This document shows, in pieces, positions 9,216-16,161 of a stretch of 64,000 nt of DNA (the stretch's first letter is position 1; every line of letters begins with the position of its first letter). The notes under the pieces were generated by a model that ran no database searches, had not been told where the DNA came from, and saw nothing but the letters and a program-made list of their open reading frames with translations. The translations under genes were made by a program, and so were the position numbers. Source of the stretch: Metabacillus flavus (GTDB lineage: Bacteria; Bacillota; Bacilli; Bacillales; Bacillaceae); the NCBI RefSeq assembly GCF_018283675.1, contig NZ_JAGVRK010000001.1, forward strand, positions 2,170,001-2,234,000, in the 5' to 3' direction.

Positions 9216-9911
9216 TCAGCTTTGCTGACTCATATAAATCTCTTCAAAAGGCTGTACCACAATAAAACCATCTCCATCAAACTTCATTTGAATAGATTCC
9301 CCGCTTCCTCTGCCAAGAAAGGTTTTTAACGAGACATCCGTTACGAATTCAGGCTGAAGCCCGCCGGACCACGCAACAGTTGCATTCGGATCGGTATAGA
9401 CCGGTTTTCCCCGTTCTGCAAAGAGAGTAAGAGGTTCATAATGAGATGTGATAGCAACGAGCCCCTTCCCGCTTAAATGAATATTAAAAAGCCCGCCTGA
9501 AAGCATACCTGCGACCTTTCGCATTAGCTTAATATCCCATTCGATTGCAGGATCAAATGCCAGAAGATCATTGCCATTAACGGTAATCGATTCATTATTT
9601 AATGAAAGAATGGTAATCTTTTTCCCTTGATCGGCTAAATACAGCTGACCGGATCCATTTGCTTTCATCAGGGAAGAACCTTCGCCAGTAAAAGCTTTTT
9701 TTAAAAATTTCCCCATGCCGTGCTCCAGAATGCCTTCTCTTTCAAATTTGATCTGTCCCTTATAAGCGATCATCGCCCCCGCTTTTGACCATACAAGCCC
9801 GTCAAGATTCACTTCCAGCATCCTCGGCGTCTCCAACTCAAAGAAACCCTGCTTTCTCTCCGATTGCTTCGTGGCGGAAATAAATTCATTGATAGAATAA
9901 CGGTCTTCCAT
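9216..9911 (-). CDS. AIM24/TIGR00266-family protein
   Basis: 231 residues, mostly beta-strand, with the family pattern of repeated glycine-rich turns (MLEVNLDGLVWSKAGAMIAYKG, GSGQLYLADQGKKI, FNIHLSGKGLVAI). The family is related to a mitochondrial biogenesis protein and is annotated only by homology; no catalytic residues are evident. ATG at 9911 shares a base with the methyltransferase stop (TAATG), so the two are translationally coupled and probably act together. Confidence 0.8.
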   Translation of the reverse strand: MEDRYSINEFISATKQSERKQGFFELETPRMLEVNLDGLVWSKAGAMIAYKGQIKFEREGILEHGMGKFLKKAFTGEGSSLMKANGSGQLYLADQGKKITILSLNNESITVNGNDLLAFDPAIEWDIKLMRKVAGMLSGGLFNIHLSGKGLVAITSHYEPLTLFAERGKPVYTDPNATVAWSGGLQPEFVTDVSLKTFLGRGSGESIQMKFDGDGFIVVQPFEEIYMSQQS

Positions 9912-10612
9912 TACTTCATCTCCTTTTCATTTTTAAACATGAAAAGAGTCAAAAAAGAAAGGGCTTGCTTTAATTCTAAGCTTAGCGATCCGGCCATCTC
10001 CCGTTTAACCCCATCTTTATATACGGATTGCTGATCAAGAAGTTTCCATTTATTTTCTTCGGCAAGCCTTGCAAATTCCCATGGCATCATTGTATTGCAA
10101 ATAGCAGGCTCCCCATTCAGCCTTGGATAGCTGTTGCTTCGGGGTCCTGCTGTCGGTCCCAAAACAGCAATACAGGCAGCCCCGCCAGGTTTAAGAACCC
10201 GGACCAGCTCCAGCAATGCTTGTTTAGGTTCCTGCACCCACTCTAAACAGTTAATAACGAGCAGCGCGTCCGCTTGGTCATTTTCAAACGGCAATTTCAT
10301 CACGTCTCCACGCTCAAACTCGAGACCGTTAAGTATAGCCTCCCTTTTTGCAATGGCGATCATTTCTTCCGAAAAGTCAATTCCCTTCACTTTATAGCCA
10401 AGCTGTGCAAGCTTCAGCGAACCATATCCATCTCCGCAGCCAATATCGAGAATCAGACCTGCCTGGCCAACGTGTTTTGCAAAGAAAGGAATAATCTCCT
10501 TCCTGCTTCCGTTCTCCCACATATCCCTGCTTCTTGAATGCCAATTACCGGAATTGGAGTTCCAAAGATTTTCTGCTTCCATGCTCCAGTTAAAATCCCT
10601 TGCTTTTGCCAA
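9911..10612 (-). CDS. Class I SAM-dependent methyltransferase
   Basis: About 233 residues. SAM-binding motif I LILDIGCGDGYGSL at about residues 53-66, then KGIDFSEEMIAIAK (motif post-I), ERGDVMKLPFEND (II) and LVINCLEWVQEPKQAL (III), typical of small-molecule UbiE/BioC-like enzymes; the substrate is unknown. I place the start at TTG 10612, 9 nt after a perfect AGGAGG. The open frame continues back to 10777, but that part reads through a terminator and over a separate small gene, so it is not coding here. Coupled to the AIM24 gene downstream. Confidence 0.85.
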   Translation of the reverse strand: MAKARDFNWSMEAENLWNSNSGNWHSRSRDMWENGSRKEIIPFFAKHVGQAGLILDIGCGDGYGSLKLAQLGYKVKGIDFSEEMIAIAKREAILNGLEFERGDVMKLPFENDQADALLVINCLEWVQEPKQALLELVRVLKPGGAACIAVLGPTAGPRSNSYPRLNGEPAICNTMMPWEFARLAEENKWKLLDQQSVYKDGVKREMAGSLSLELKQALSFLTLFMFKNEKEMK

Positions 10613-10676
10613 ATGGAAATCCCTCCTCTCTCCTATCATTTCTCCAGCCCTTATCCTTTTCCCTTTGGACCATAAG

Positions 10677-10707
10677 AAAAAGCAGCATTCACTGCTGCTT
10701 TTTTTCC
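10677..10707 (-). terminator. Terminator containing the stop codon of the 50-residue gene
   Basis: Stem AAAAAGCAGCA / TGCTGCTTTTT with the TGA stop of the small gene lying in the loop. Strong A/T tails on both sides. Confidence 0.85.
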
Positions 10708-10841
10708 GGTTCCTCGTTAATAACCAAGGGTGCTGCTTCGACATTATACATTCCATGAGTACGGACTTTAGAATCATTTTTTAAAGCATCCTCAATATCA
10801 TTGTTCGCTATATAGGATTTCCTATTATTATCTTTGTCCAA
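10689..10841 (-). CDS. Small hydrophilic protein, 50 residues
   Basis: Not recognised. TTG start at 10841, about 8 nt after GGAAGAG. The protein is charged and lacks a membrane segment (DKDNNRKSYIANNDIEDALK at the start, ending NEEPEKKQQ). Its TGA lies inside a strong terminator hairpin, which is good evidence that the frame is a real gene with a compact transcript. The size and composition fit small stress or spore proteins of bacilli, but that is only an impression. Confidence 0.7.
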   Translation of the reverse strand: MDKDNNRKSYIANNDIEDALKNDSKVRTHGMYNVEAAPLVINEEPEKKQQ

Positions 10842-11149
10842 TTAGATCTCTTCCTTTCCGCAGCTTTGTTATTAGTATAAACGAACGGCAGCAATTCATT
10901 CCAAAGGCAGGATCATGTATTTACAAAATAAAGAAGGGTTCTTGAAGTAAATACAAGAACTTTCAGAAAGTTTTGTATAAATGTCTTTCCCCTTCTTGAC
11001 GGCATTCCATTTTTTTTGTATATTAAAAACATCATTAGGCTATGTGTGAAAATTAAGCTTATAAATGGATGCTTCATGCGTTTGGCATAATGGTGAATAC
11101 TTTTTATAGCGCTCTCATAGCGCTACAGAAATTAGGAGGATTATGTAAT
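10842..11149. promoter_or_regulatory. cspD control region and leader
   Basis: Contains a strong sigma-A promoter (10996-11024), a leader of about 120 nt, and a hairpin TAGCGCT-CTCA-TAGCGCTA-like at 11107-11126 right before the ribosome binding site. Further upstream is a dyad GTTCTTG-N9-CAAGAAC (10938-10960) of unknown meaning. No gene is seen in this stretch. Confidence 0.7.
10996..11024 (+). promoter_or_regulatory. Sigma-A promoter of cspD
   Basis: TTGACG (-35), 17-nt spacer, TATATT (-10). Predicted start near 11031, giving the long 5' leader usual for cold-shock genes. Confidence 0.8.
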
Positions 11150-11350
11150 ATGCAAAATGGCAAAGTAAAATGGTTTAACAACGAAAAAGGTTTCGGATTC
11201 ATTGAAGTTGAAGGCGGAGAAGATGTATTCGTTCACTTCACTGCTATTCAAGGCGAAGGTTTCAAATCATTAGAGGAAGGTCAGGAAGTTTCTTTCGAAA
11301 TCGTTGAAGGAAATCGTGGACCTCAAGCTGCAAACGTTACAAAACTGTAA
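11150..11350 (+). CDS. cspD: Cold-shock protein CspD
   Basis: 66 residues, a single cold-shock domain that binds single-stranded RNA/DNA as a chaperone. RNP1 KGFGFI at residues 13-18 and RNP2 VFVHF at 26-30 are intact, and the sequence is close to B. subtilis CspD. ATG 11150 follows TAGGAGG. The open frame begins earlier at 11069, but that is the structured leader. Transcribed alone from a strong promoter and ended by a strong terminator. Confidence 0.97.
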   Translation: MQNGKVKWFNNEKGFGFIEVEGGEDVFVHFTAIQGEGFKSLEEGQEVSFEIVEGNRGPQAANVTKL

Positions 11351-11383
11351 TCCAATACGGTTCATGAACCACCAATAGATTTT

Positions 11384-11417
11384 AAGAGACCGGACTTAAT
11401 CCGGTCTCTTTTTATTT
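11384..11417. terminator. Bidirectional terminator between cspD and a convergent small gene
   Basis: Eleven-base stem AAGAGACCGGA / TCCGGTCTCTT with a 5-nt loop and T-runs on both sides. Confidence 0.9.
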
Positions 11418-11588
11418 CATCAAATATTCGATTGCTTTCACATTTTGTTTAATTTTCCTCTCAACACGTGTTATTTCTAAATGATTGAAAACATTGTGGT
11501 TGTTAGCAATATAAACCAGCTTGTCCAGATCCTGATATATTTCGGCGAATGCCTGCCTGATATGCTCTTCAAGGTGTTTATTTTTCAC
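11412..11588 (-). CDS. Small charged protein, 58 residues, convergent to cspD
   Basis: GTG start with GAGGGA just upstream (spacing short) and a second GGGAG 12 nt upstream; stop lies at the edge of the shared terminator. Helical, basic sequence (KNKHLEEHIRQAFAEIYQDL, ending VKAIEYLMK). In B. subtilis the small regulator gene degR lies next to cspD; position suggests a possible counterpart, but I cannot confirm similarity. A Spo0E-like phosphatase signature is not seen. Confidence 0.5.
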   Translation of the reverse strand: MKNKHLEEHIRQAFAEIYQDLDKLVYIANNHNVFNHLEITRVERKIKQNVKAIEYLMK

Positions 11589-11778
11589 TCTCCCTCTAAG
11601 CTCCCTTCTAGTTCGGTTCAGGTACGTTCCTTCTTTTTACAAAAACTCGTTCTTATGAACTATTTTTATCCGTTATAACGAATATAACAGGATTCTTTTA
11701 CTTTTGCACTCATTATGTCCAGATTTTGAATATTTTTTTATTCTATGCCCCATCCTATGGGTTGGAGGTGCTTATTAA

Positions 11779-12045
11779 ATGGATAATTTCAGCAAAGAAG
11801 AACCGGTTAGCGGATTAAATGACCTTGCCCAGCTTGAGCTTGCCGTTGAGGCTTCACAAAAAATGACTGGCTCAAGCACTATGAGCATGGATCCTGAAGC
11901 ATTGAGCCAGGCACAGAAATCAATTGAGGATGCGAAATCCCATCTTGAACAGGTCAAACTCACTGGAGTGGACCAGGGTTTCCTTGAAAATCAAAAAAAG
12001 CTGCTGGATCAGTGCCAGCATCAGTTAAACGAAGCTAGGAAATAG
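11779..12045 (+). CDS. ypzA: YpzA-like small protein (DUF2564)
   Basis: 88 residues, almost wholly helical and amphipathic, with the family pattern of QLELAVEASQKMTG near the start and LLDQCQHQLNEA at the end. Function unknown. ATG 11779 follows GGAGGTG by 8 nt. The position between cspD and ypeQ matches B. subtilis ypzA. Monocistronic; the shared terminator at 12199 would end it. Confidence 0.75.
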   Translation: MDNFSKEEPVSGLNDLAQLELAVEASQKMTGSSTMSMDPEALSQAQKSIEDAKSHLEQVKLTGVDQGFLENQKKLLDQCQHQLNEARK

Positions 12046-12058
12046 CTATTGGATGACT

Positions 12059-12178
12059 GATATCCGCTTCTGAATGCTCGCTTTCCACGGTGCAGACGCC
12101 GAGACTCCTTATTGTACCGCCGCTTCCGCTGGTGTCTCACAGCTTTCATTCCAAACAGCTAAAACAGGCTTTGGATCA
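12059..12178 (-). repeat. Degenerate inverted copy of the GC-rich dispersed repeat
   Basis: Read on the minus strand, it contains GGAGTCTCGGCGTCTGCA followed by GTGGAAAGCGAGCATTC and AGCGGATATC, which align with the 3' half of the modules at 25633-25762 and 39747-39874. No gene. Confidence 0.6.
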
Positions 12179-12198
12179 AAAAAAAACGAAATATATAG

Positions 12199-12236
12199 AA
12201 AAAAGGTCTGACAGTATTATGTGTCAGACCTTTTTT
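12199..12236. terminator. Bidirectional terminator between ypzA and ypeQ
   Basis: Stem AAAAAGGTCTGACA / TGTCAGACCTTTTTT, 8-nt loop. Confidence 0.9.
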
Positions 12237-12238
12237 CA

Positions 12239-12415
12239 TCATGAAAGCTTTTCACCAAGCTCCTTCAGCTTTAAACCAACAGTACATTGACTGATGCAAA
12301 ACGAATGGGCATAAGTTTTACCATATTCCTTGCGAAAATGCTGCTTCAGCAGGCAATCCACGCAATACGTATCCAAAAGCTCCCCTATTTCATCCAATTT
12401 TTGTTTTCTATTCAT
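12239..12415 (-). CDS. ypeQ: YpeQ-like zinc-finger protein
   Basis: 58 residues. Potential zinc ligands Cys18, Cys21 (YCVDC), His37, Cys40 and Cys44 (AHSFCISQC) match the small zinc-finger family that includes B. subtilis YpeQ. Role unknown. ATG 12415 has GGAGTGG 7-8 nt upstream; the longer frame starts inside that site. It begins 15 nt after the ypeP stop, so the two form an operon. Confidence 0.8.
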   Translation of the reverse strand: MNRKQKLDEIGELLDTYCVDCLLKQHFRKEYGKTYAHSFCISQCTVGLKLKELGEKLS

Positions 12416-12430
12416 TCTAGCCCACTCCAA

Positions 12431-13087
12431 TTAATCCAATTTAATCTGGCTGGTTACATCCATACCTTGAATCGCCTGTTTGGACAGCTGGTCAGCTTCC
12501 TTGTTCTCTTTTCTTGGAACGGATTCATAGTCACCCGTCACCTTCAGCTTAGACAATACTTCCTCAATTCGATTAATCCATACTTGATGCTGTTCCTCAT
12601 AGCACGGCCATTCTCCTGAAAGCTGATTTACGACCACCAGTGAATCGCCCTTGAATCGCACATTCTGTCCGGTAACCCCAAGCTCCTCAAGATAATTGGC
12701 TCCGAGAAGCATTGCCGCAAATTCTGCCTCATTGTTCGAGGACAGTTCATCAAGATTCCGGTTAATTCGAACCCTGTAGTTTTCTTTGCCGATTTTATAA
12801 TAAATCGCAGCTCCAGCACCGCTTTTTCCTGTTTCTTTATCAAAACTTCCATCAAAATAAACGATGACAGAAGAAGGTTCCTCTTCAAGCTCTTCCATTA
12901 ATTTAAGCATTTCCTTCTTTGTCCAGGTTACTCCCCGGGTATCCTCAAACTCAATGGTTTTTGTTCTTCCCGTCCGTTCCAAATCGTCAGAAAGCAAAAG
13001 CGCTAAATTGGCCTCCAATTCATCTGATTGAAACAATGCGGTTTGTTTTTTAGGGGATTGATACGTCCAATTAATCCTGACTCTCAT
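12431..13087 (-). CDS. ypeP: RNase H-like protein YpeP
   Basis: 218 residues: an N-terminal extension of about 70 residues, then an RNase HI fold. The four acidic catalytic positions are kept: Asp79 (VYFDGSF), Glu120 (SSNNEAEF), Asp148 (FKGDSLVV) and Asp199 (NKEADQLS), so hydrolysis of the RNA strand in RNA-DNA hybrids is plausible. The N-terminal part is not a recognised hybrid-binding domain. Operon with ypeQ; divergent from a second RNase H-like gene 155 bp away. Confidence 0.88.
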   Translation of the reverse strand: MRVRINWTYQSPKKQTALFQSDELEANLALLLSDDLERTGRTKTIEFEDTRGVTWTKKEMLKLMEELEEEPSSVIVYFDGSFDKETGKSGAGAAIYYKIGKENYRVRINRNLDELSSNNEAEFAAMLLGANYLEELGVTGQNVRFKGDSLVVVNQLSGEWPCYEEQHQVWINRIEEVLSKLKVTGDYESVPRKENKEADQLSKQAIQGMDVTSQIKLD

Positions 13088-13159
13088 CCTGCGCCTCCTG
13101 CATGCAGCCTAAAATCTTATGACTTATATTATATTCTTATGCTACACTATTAAAGTGTT

Positions 13160-13188
13160 TTGCATGCCGCATTTTTACATTTTAACAT
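13160..13188 (+). promoter_or_regulatory. Candidate sigma-A promoter of ypdQ
   Basis: TTGCAT, 17-nt spacer, TAACAT, about 55 nt before the ypdQ start. Confidence 0.35.
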
Positions 13189-13242
13189 GCTTTGCATAAG
13201 AAATGTATGCTGAAGTATTCCTTTAAAGAAAGGATGACCCCC

Positions 13243-13632
13243 ATGATTGAAGTGTATATTGATGGAGCCAGTGCCGGCGATCCAGGCCCTTCCGGTGCTG
13301 GAATTGTTATCAAAGGAAATGGCGCTGCTGAGACCTTCTCCTACCCGCTCGGTACGATGTCCAATCATGAAGCAGAATTCCACGCCTTGATCCTTGGATT
13401 GAAGCTATGCGTGGAAAAGCAGTACAAAACCGTCTCATTCCGGACCGACTCCCAGCTGGTCGAACGAGCCGCCGAGAATCGATATGCTAAAAACAAGCTG
13501 TTTGCCCCATTATTAGCAGAAGCAGAGAGCCTGATTGATCAGCTCGATTTATTTTTTATCAAATGGATCCCTTCTAAAGTCAATCCTGCAGACCAAATAG
13601 CAAAGGAAGGCATCCGAAAAAATGAAAAATAG
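13243..13632 (+). CDS. ypdQ: RNase HI-like protein YpdQ
   Basis: 129 residues, a minimal RNase HI fold. Acidic residues Asp7 (YIDGAS), Glu43 (SNHEAEF), Asp69 (FRTDSQLV) and Asp117 (NPADQIA) are in the right places. In B. subtilis the active type 1 enzymes are disputed and YpdQ shows little activity in vitro, so the catalytic role is uncertain. ATG 13243 is 9 nt after GAAAGG; the frame opens earlier at 13192 without a binding site. Confidence 0.88.
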   Translation: MIEVYIDGASAGDPGPSGAGIVIKGNGAAETFSYPLGTMSNHEAEFHALILGLKLCVEKQYKTVSFRTDSQLVERAAENRYAKNKLFAPLLAEAESLIDQLDLFFIKWIPSKVNPADQIAKEGIRKNEK

Positions 13633-13672
13633 CCAGCGTTAGCTGACTGAATACATATCCTCTTTATCCTGT

Positions 13673-13699
13673 TTTATAAAAAGCAGGCTTTTCTGCTTT
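13673..13699. terminator. Bidirectional terminator between ypdQ and the unknown minus-strand gene
   Basis: Stem AAGCAG / CTGCTT with a 6-nt loop; on the minus strand followed by TTTTTATAAAA. Confidence 0.6.
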
Positions 13700-13967
13700 A
13701 TACGAGCAGCCGCAGCGAACGCACCTTTTCCAATGCCATCGCTTTCGTCATTACTTCTCCCTCTACAAAGATCTCAAGAAGCGACATAAAAAAAGATCCT
13801 TCAAACGACTTCTGAATTTTAAGCGTCAGCTCTATAGCGGAAATAACCTGGCTATCAACCGCACCGGTATAGCTTTTTCCAAAATAGATAAACCGGATGG
13901 TCTCATCCCCAAATTTAAAGCCTTTCGCATATAAACGATCGAGATACTCTGCTAGATCGCAAGTCAT
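13698..13967 (-). CDS. Unknown protein next to the 42-bp repeat array
   Basis: Not recognised. From ATG 13967 it is 89 residues (MTCDLAEYLDRLYAKGF at the start, FVEGEVMTKAMALEKVRSL near the end), without membrane segments. The frame stays open to 14216 and the upstream part also looks protein-like (CSQFLSGILEKIGVKFEKV), so the true start may be further up; no clear ribosome binding site decides it. A terminator directly after the stop supports a real gene. The far upstream part of the open frame only reads through the 42-bp repeats, whose length is a multiple of three. Confidence 0.5.
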   Translation of the reverse strand: MTCDLAEYLDRLYAKGFKFGDETIRFIYFGKSYTGAVDSQVISAIELTLKIQKSFEGSFFMSLLEIFVEGEVMTKAMALEKVRSLRLLV

Positions 13968-14120
13968 ACCCTGACATCCCGCCCTTACAAAGCAAATAGT
14001 AACCTTCTCAAATTTTACGCCAATTTTCTCCAAAATTCCAGATAAAAATTGTGAACATTTGTTTGGGGTCCAGGTTTCTTTTTTTATACCCTGAATTGCG
14101 GCGATTTTATAATTTCTTTG

Positions 14121-14410
14121 TGATGCCTGGCAAACAGCCTTCTCCCTGCAATGCCTGACATTCTTGCCTGGCAAACAGCCTCTTCCCCTGCAATGCCTGG
14201 CATTCTTGCCTGGCAATCAGCCTCTTCCCCTGCAATGCCTGGCATTCTTGCCTGGCAAACAGCCTCTTCCCCTGCAATGCCTGGCATTCTTGCCTGGCAA
14301 AAAGCCTTTCTCCCTGCAATCCTTGGCATTTTTGCCTGGCAATCAGACTTTCTCCATGCAATGCCTGGCATTCTTCCCAGGCAATCTGACTTTCCCCCTG
14401 GATTGCCATA
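14121..14410. repeat. 42-bp tandem repeat, six full units plus partial ends
   Basis: Units start at 14152, 14194, 14236, 14278, 14320 and 14362, with partial units on both sides. Each unit carries two palindromes, TGCCTGGCA and TTGCCTGGCAA, separated by TTCT, then a pyrimidine-rich stretch. Units 14194 and 14236 differ by a single base; outer units are more diverged. Open frames through the array exist in several phases only because 42 is divisible by three. The rest of 13968-14499 holds no gene. Confidence 0.95.
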
Positions 14411-14452
14411 AATTCTTATTCTAAATGGGATTTTCAGCTCTCGTATAACAAA

Positions 14453-14488
14453 TTAAAGCCTGCCTTAGTCTCCCAAGGCAGGCTTTTA
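14453..14488 (-). terminator. Terminator of ypcP
   Basis: Twelve-base stem AAAGCCTGCCTT / AAGGCAGGCTTT, 8-nt loop, just past the ypcP stop. Confidence 0.85.
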
Positions 14489-14499
14489 ATAACTTTGTA

Positions 14500-15393
14500 T
14501 TACACAGCTTTCAATTCTGCGGCTCGTTTGATGAGACTGTCTACGCCTCTAATCTCAGCGTGCAGGAGCCATTGCTGGGCAATGGCGAGATCGATGTTCA
14601 GAACTGCTTCTTCGATTGCGAGCTCCAGCGGTACTTCGCAATGAATTTCAGCGAGACTCCTGGATAGATGGAGCATCTCTAAATCTTCTTCAATCTTTTT
14701 CCTTTGCGATGGTGTCAGCAAGTGAAGGCTTTCGAGAATTCCTTCAATTGAAGTGTGCTCCTGGATGAGCTTGTAAGCCGTCTTTTCACCGATTCCTCTC
14801 ACACCTGGGTAATTGTCACTTGAATCTCCCATCAGTCCTTTAACATCGATTAGTTTGGACGGGTGAATGCCCTTTTCTTCCTGAAACAGCTCGGAGCTGT
14901 AAATTAAATATTGTCCCATGCCTTTTTGAAGCAGGACCACCTCCACGTTATCATCAAGAAGCTGCAGGAGATCGCGGTCTCCAGTAAGAATTGTGATATT
15001 CATGGATGATTTAAATTGGCACGCAATTGTTCCGATGCAGTCATCCGCCTCGTAACCGGGGACCCCAATGTTCGGAATTCCAAGTGATGCAGCGGCTTCT
15101 TTCGCCATTTCAAATTGCGGAAGCAGTTCAATGGGCGCTTCGCTGCGGTTTGCTTTATAGTTTTGGAAGGATTCTGTTCTGAAGGTTTTGCTGCCCATAT
15201 CCCAGCAGCATATGACTTGCTCAGGTTTGAACGCATCGATGCTCATCAGGAGATGCTTTAAAAAGCCGCTGACGGCATTTGTAGGTGTACCTTTGCTGTT
15301 TATCATGAAATTGCCATGTACAGATGTGGCAAAAAATGCACGGAATAATAAAGCCATTCCATCTACAAGTAATAGGTCTGTTTTTCGTTCCAT
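14500..15393 (-). CDS. ypcP: 5'-3' exonuclease (PolA N-terminal-like) YpcP
   Basis: 297 residues matching the FEN/PolI 5'-nuclease family: LLVDGMALLFRAFFA at the N-terminus, then acidic metal-binding motifs in GYEADDCIGTIA, LTGDRDLLQLLDD and GLMGDSSDNYPGVRGIGEKTA (helix-hairpin-helix). It lacks a polymerase domain. A role in Okazaki-fragment primer removal is expected from the family. ATG 15393 with GGAGAG upstream. Monocistronic with its own terminator. Confidence 0.93.
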   Translation of the reverse strand: MERKTDLLLVDGMALLFRAFFATSVHGNFMINSKGTPTNAVSGFLKHLLMSIDAFKPEQVICCWDMGSKTFRTESFQNYKANRSEAPIELLPQFEMAKEAAASLGIPNIGVPGYEADDCIGTIACQFKSSMNITILTGDRDLLQLLDDNVEVVLLQKGMGQYLIYSSELFQEEKGIHPSKLIDVKGLMGDSSDNYPGVRGIGEKTAYKLIQEHTSIEGILESLHLLTPSQRKKIEEDLEMLHLSRSLAEIHCEVPLELAIEEAVLNIDLAIAQQWLLHAEIRGVDSLIKRAAELKAV

Positions 15394-15492
15394 CGTATTC
15401 TCTCCTTTATTTACATAACATTATCCTACCATATCCAAGCTATGGTGCGAAACGGTAAGTGAAGGAATCATTCAGGATCGGATCATGGAAAT

Positions 15493-15527
15493 GAAAAGAC
15501 TGAACCCGTCAGGATTCAGTCTCTTTT
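15493..15527 (-). terminator. Terminator overlapping the stop of the 47-residue gene
   Basis: Stem AGACTGAA / TTCAGTCT, 10-nt loop carrying the TGA; followed by TTTTC on the minus strand and by TTTTTT on the plus strand. Confidence 0.75.
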
Positions 15528-15652
15528 TTGGAGCTATCAAGTTTTGCAGCCTCTGCTTCTGCATACGAAGCAAATTCGTGTTCAAAACCGTTTTTCTTTT
15601 TTGCGTTGTTATTAGCCATTGCGTTCGAATTAGCTGGTTTCGTTTTGCCCAT
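15509..15652 (-). CDS. Small protein, possibly a gamma-SASP-like spore protein
   Basis: 47 residues: an Asn/Lys-rich first half (ANNNAKKKNG) and a second half with HEFASYAEAEAAK. The EFAS core resembles the germination-protease site of gamma-type small acid-soluble spore proteins (TEFASE), but the overall match is weak, so spore function is a guess. ATG 15652 has AAAGGCGGT 6 nt upstream. The stop lies in the terminator loop. A CATGATA sequence upstream resembles a sigma-F/G -10, without a good -35. Confidence 0.65.
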   Translation of the reverse strand: MGKTKPANSNAMANNNAKKKNGFEHEFASYAEAEAAKLDSSKKETES

Positions 15653-15710
15653 TGCTAAACCGCCTTTCATGGGGGATCAAGCTTTATCATGTGCAAAACG
15701 GAGATGAAAC

Positions 15711-15977
15711 TTACCCTTTATTCTTCCTTTCCACAAACTCCCTTACCATCTCCGATGTTACAGATTGGCGGAGTGGAAGGTTCACTTTCTTTGCCATTGT
15801 GTTCATTTTGCTGGTTACTTCATTAATCTCAGATACAGAAAAAGGTTCTTTGTTTTCGCATTTGGTGATTACTTCTTCTATTTTTTGTTCTCTTGCTGCA
15901 TCTAATAGGATAAATGTCCGCACTTCCTCATGCTGTCCGTGTGAGTGCCTGCTTATTGCTCTATGAACTTCTTCCAT
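15711..15977 (-). CDS. ypbS: YpbS-like protein (DUF2533)
   Basis: 88 residues, helical, no cysteines; opens MEEVHRAISRHSHGQHEEV and matches the small family that includes B. subtilis YpbS. Function unknown. The start overlaps the end of the preceding cysteine-rich gene by 17 nt, which itself overlaps dynA, so all three are translationally coupled. Confidence 0.82.
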   Translation of the reverse strand: MEEVHRAISRHSHGQHEEVRTFILLDAAREQKIEEVITKCENKEPFSVSEINEVTSKMNTMAKKVNLPLRQSVTSEMVREFVERKNKG

Positions 15978-16161
15978 CGTCTGATTCTCCTCTTTTTTCC
16001 ATTATCTTAATAACTTCTATCTTAGGGTCCCAGCAGTTAAATGTGTAGTCAGGTCTCGTTTGAAACCCGAGCCTTTTACAGAAATACTTCATTCCTTTGC
16101 CATTAGCTGCTTTCTCCGCATGAAAATGTTTACAGGCAGCACAGCAGTGATACCTGCTCAT
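15961..16161 (-). CDS. Small cysteine-rich (zinc-ribbon-like) protein
   Basis: 66 residues. Cysteines at 6, 7, 10 (CCAAC), 28 (YFCKRLGF) and 43 (FNCWDPK), with His12 and His14, suggest a zinc site. No family name recalled. ATG overlaps the dynA stop by ATGA, and its own end overlaps ypbS; this tight linkage suggests a role with the membrane-remodelling dynamin, but nothing in the sequence proves it. Confidence 0.75.
   Translation of the reverse strand: MSRYHCCAACKHFHAEKAANGKGMKYFCKRLGFQTRPDYTFNCWDPKIEVIKIMEKRGESDDGRSS

Noticed and set aside
11481-11678. 65-codon plus-strand frame after cspD
   Set aside because: It has no ribosome binding site and overlaps a better-supported minus-strand frame.
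14121-14410. CRISPR array
   Set aside because: Units are contiguous 42-bp copies with no unique spacers, and no cas genes are present.
14084-14424. Several 80-100-codon frames on both strands through the 42-bp repeats
   Set aside because: They are open only because the unit length is a multiple of three; the peptides are pure repeats with no start signals.
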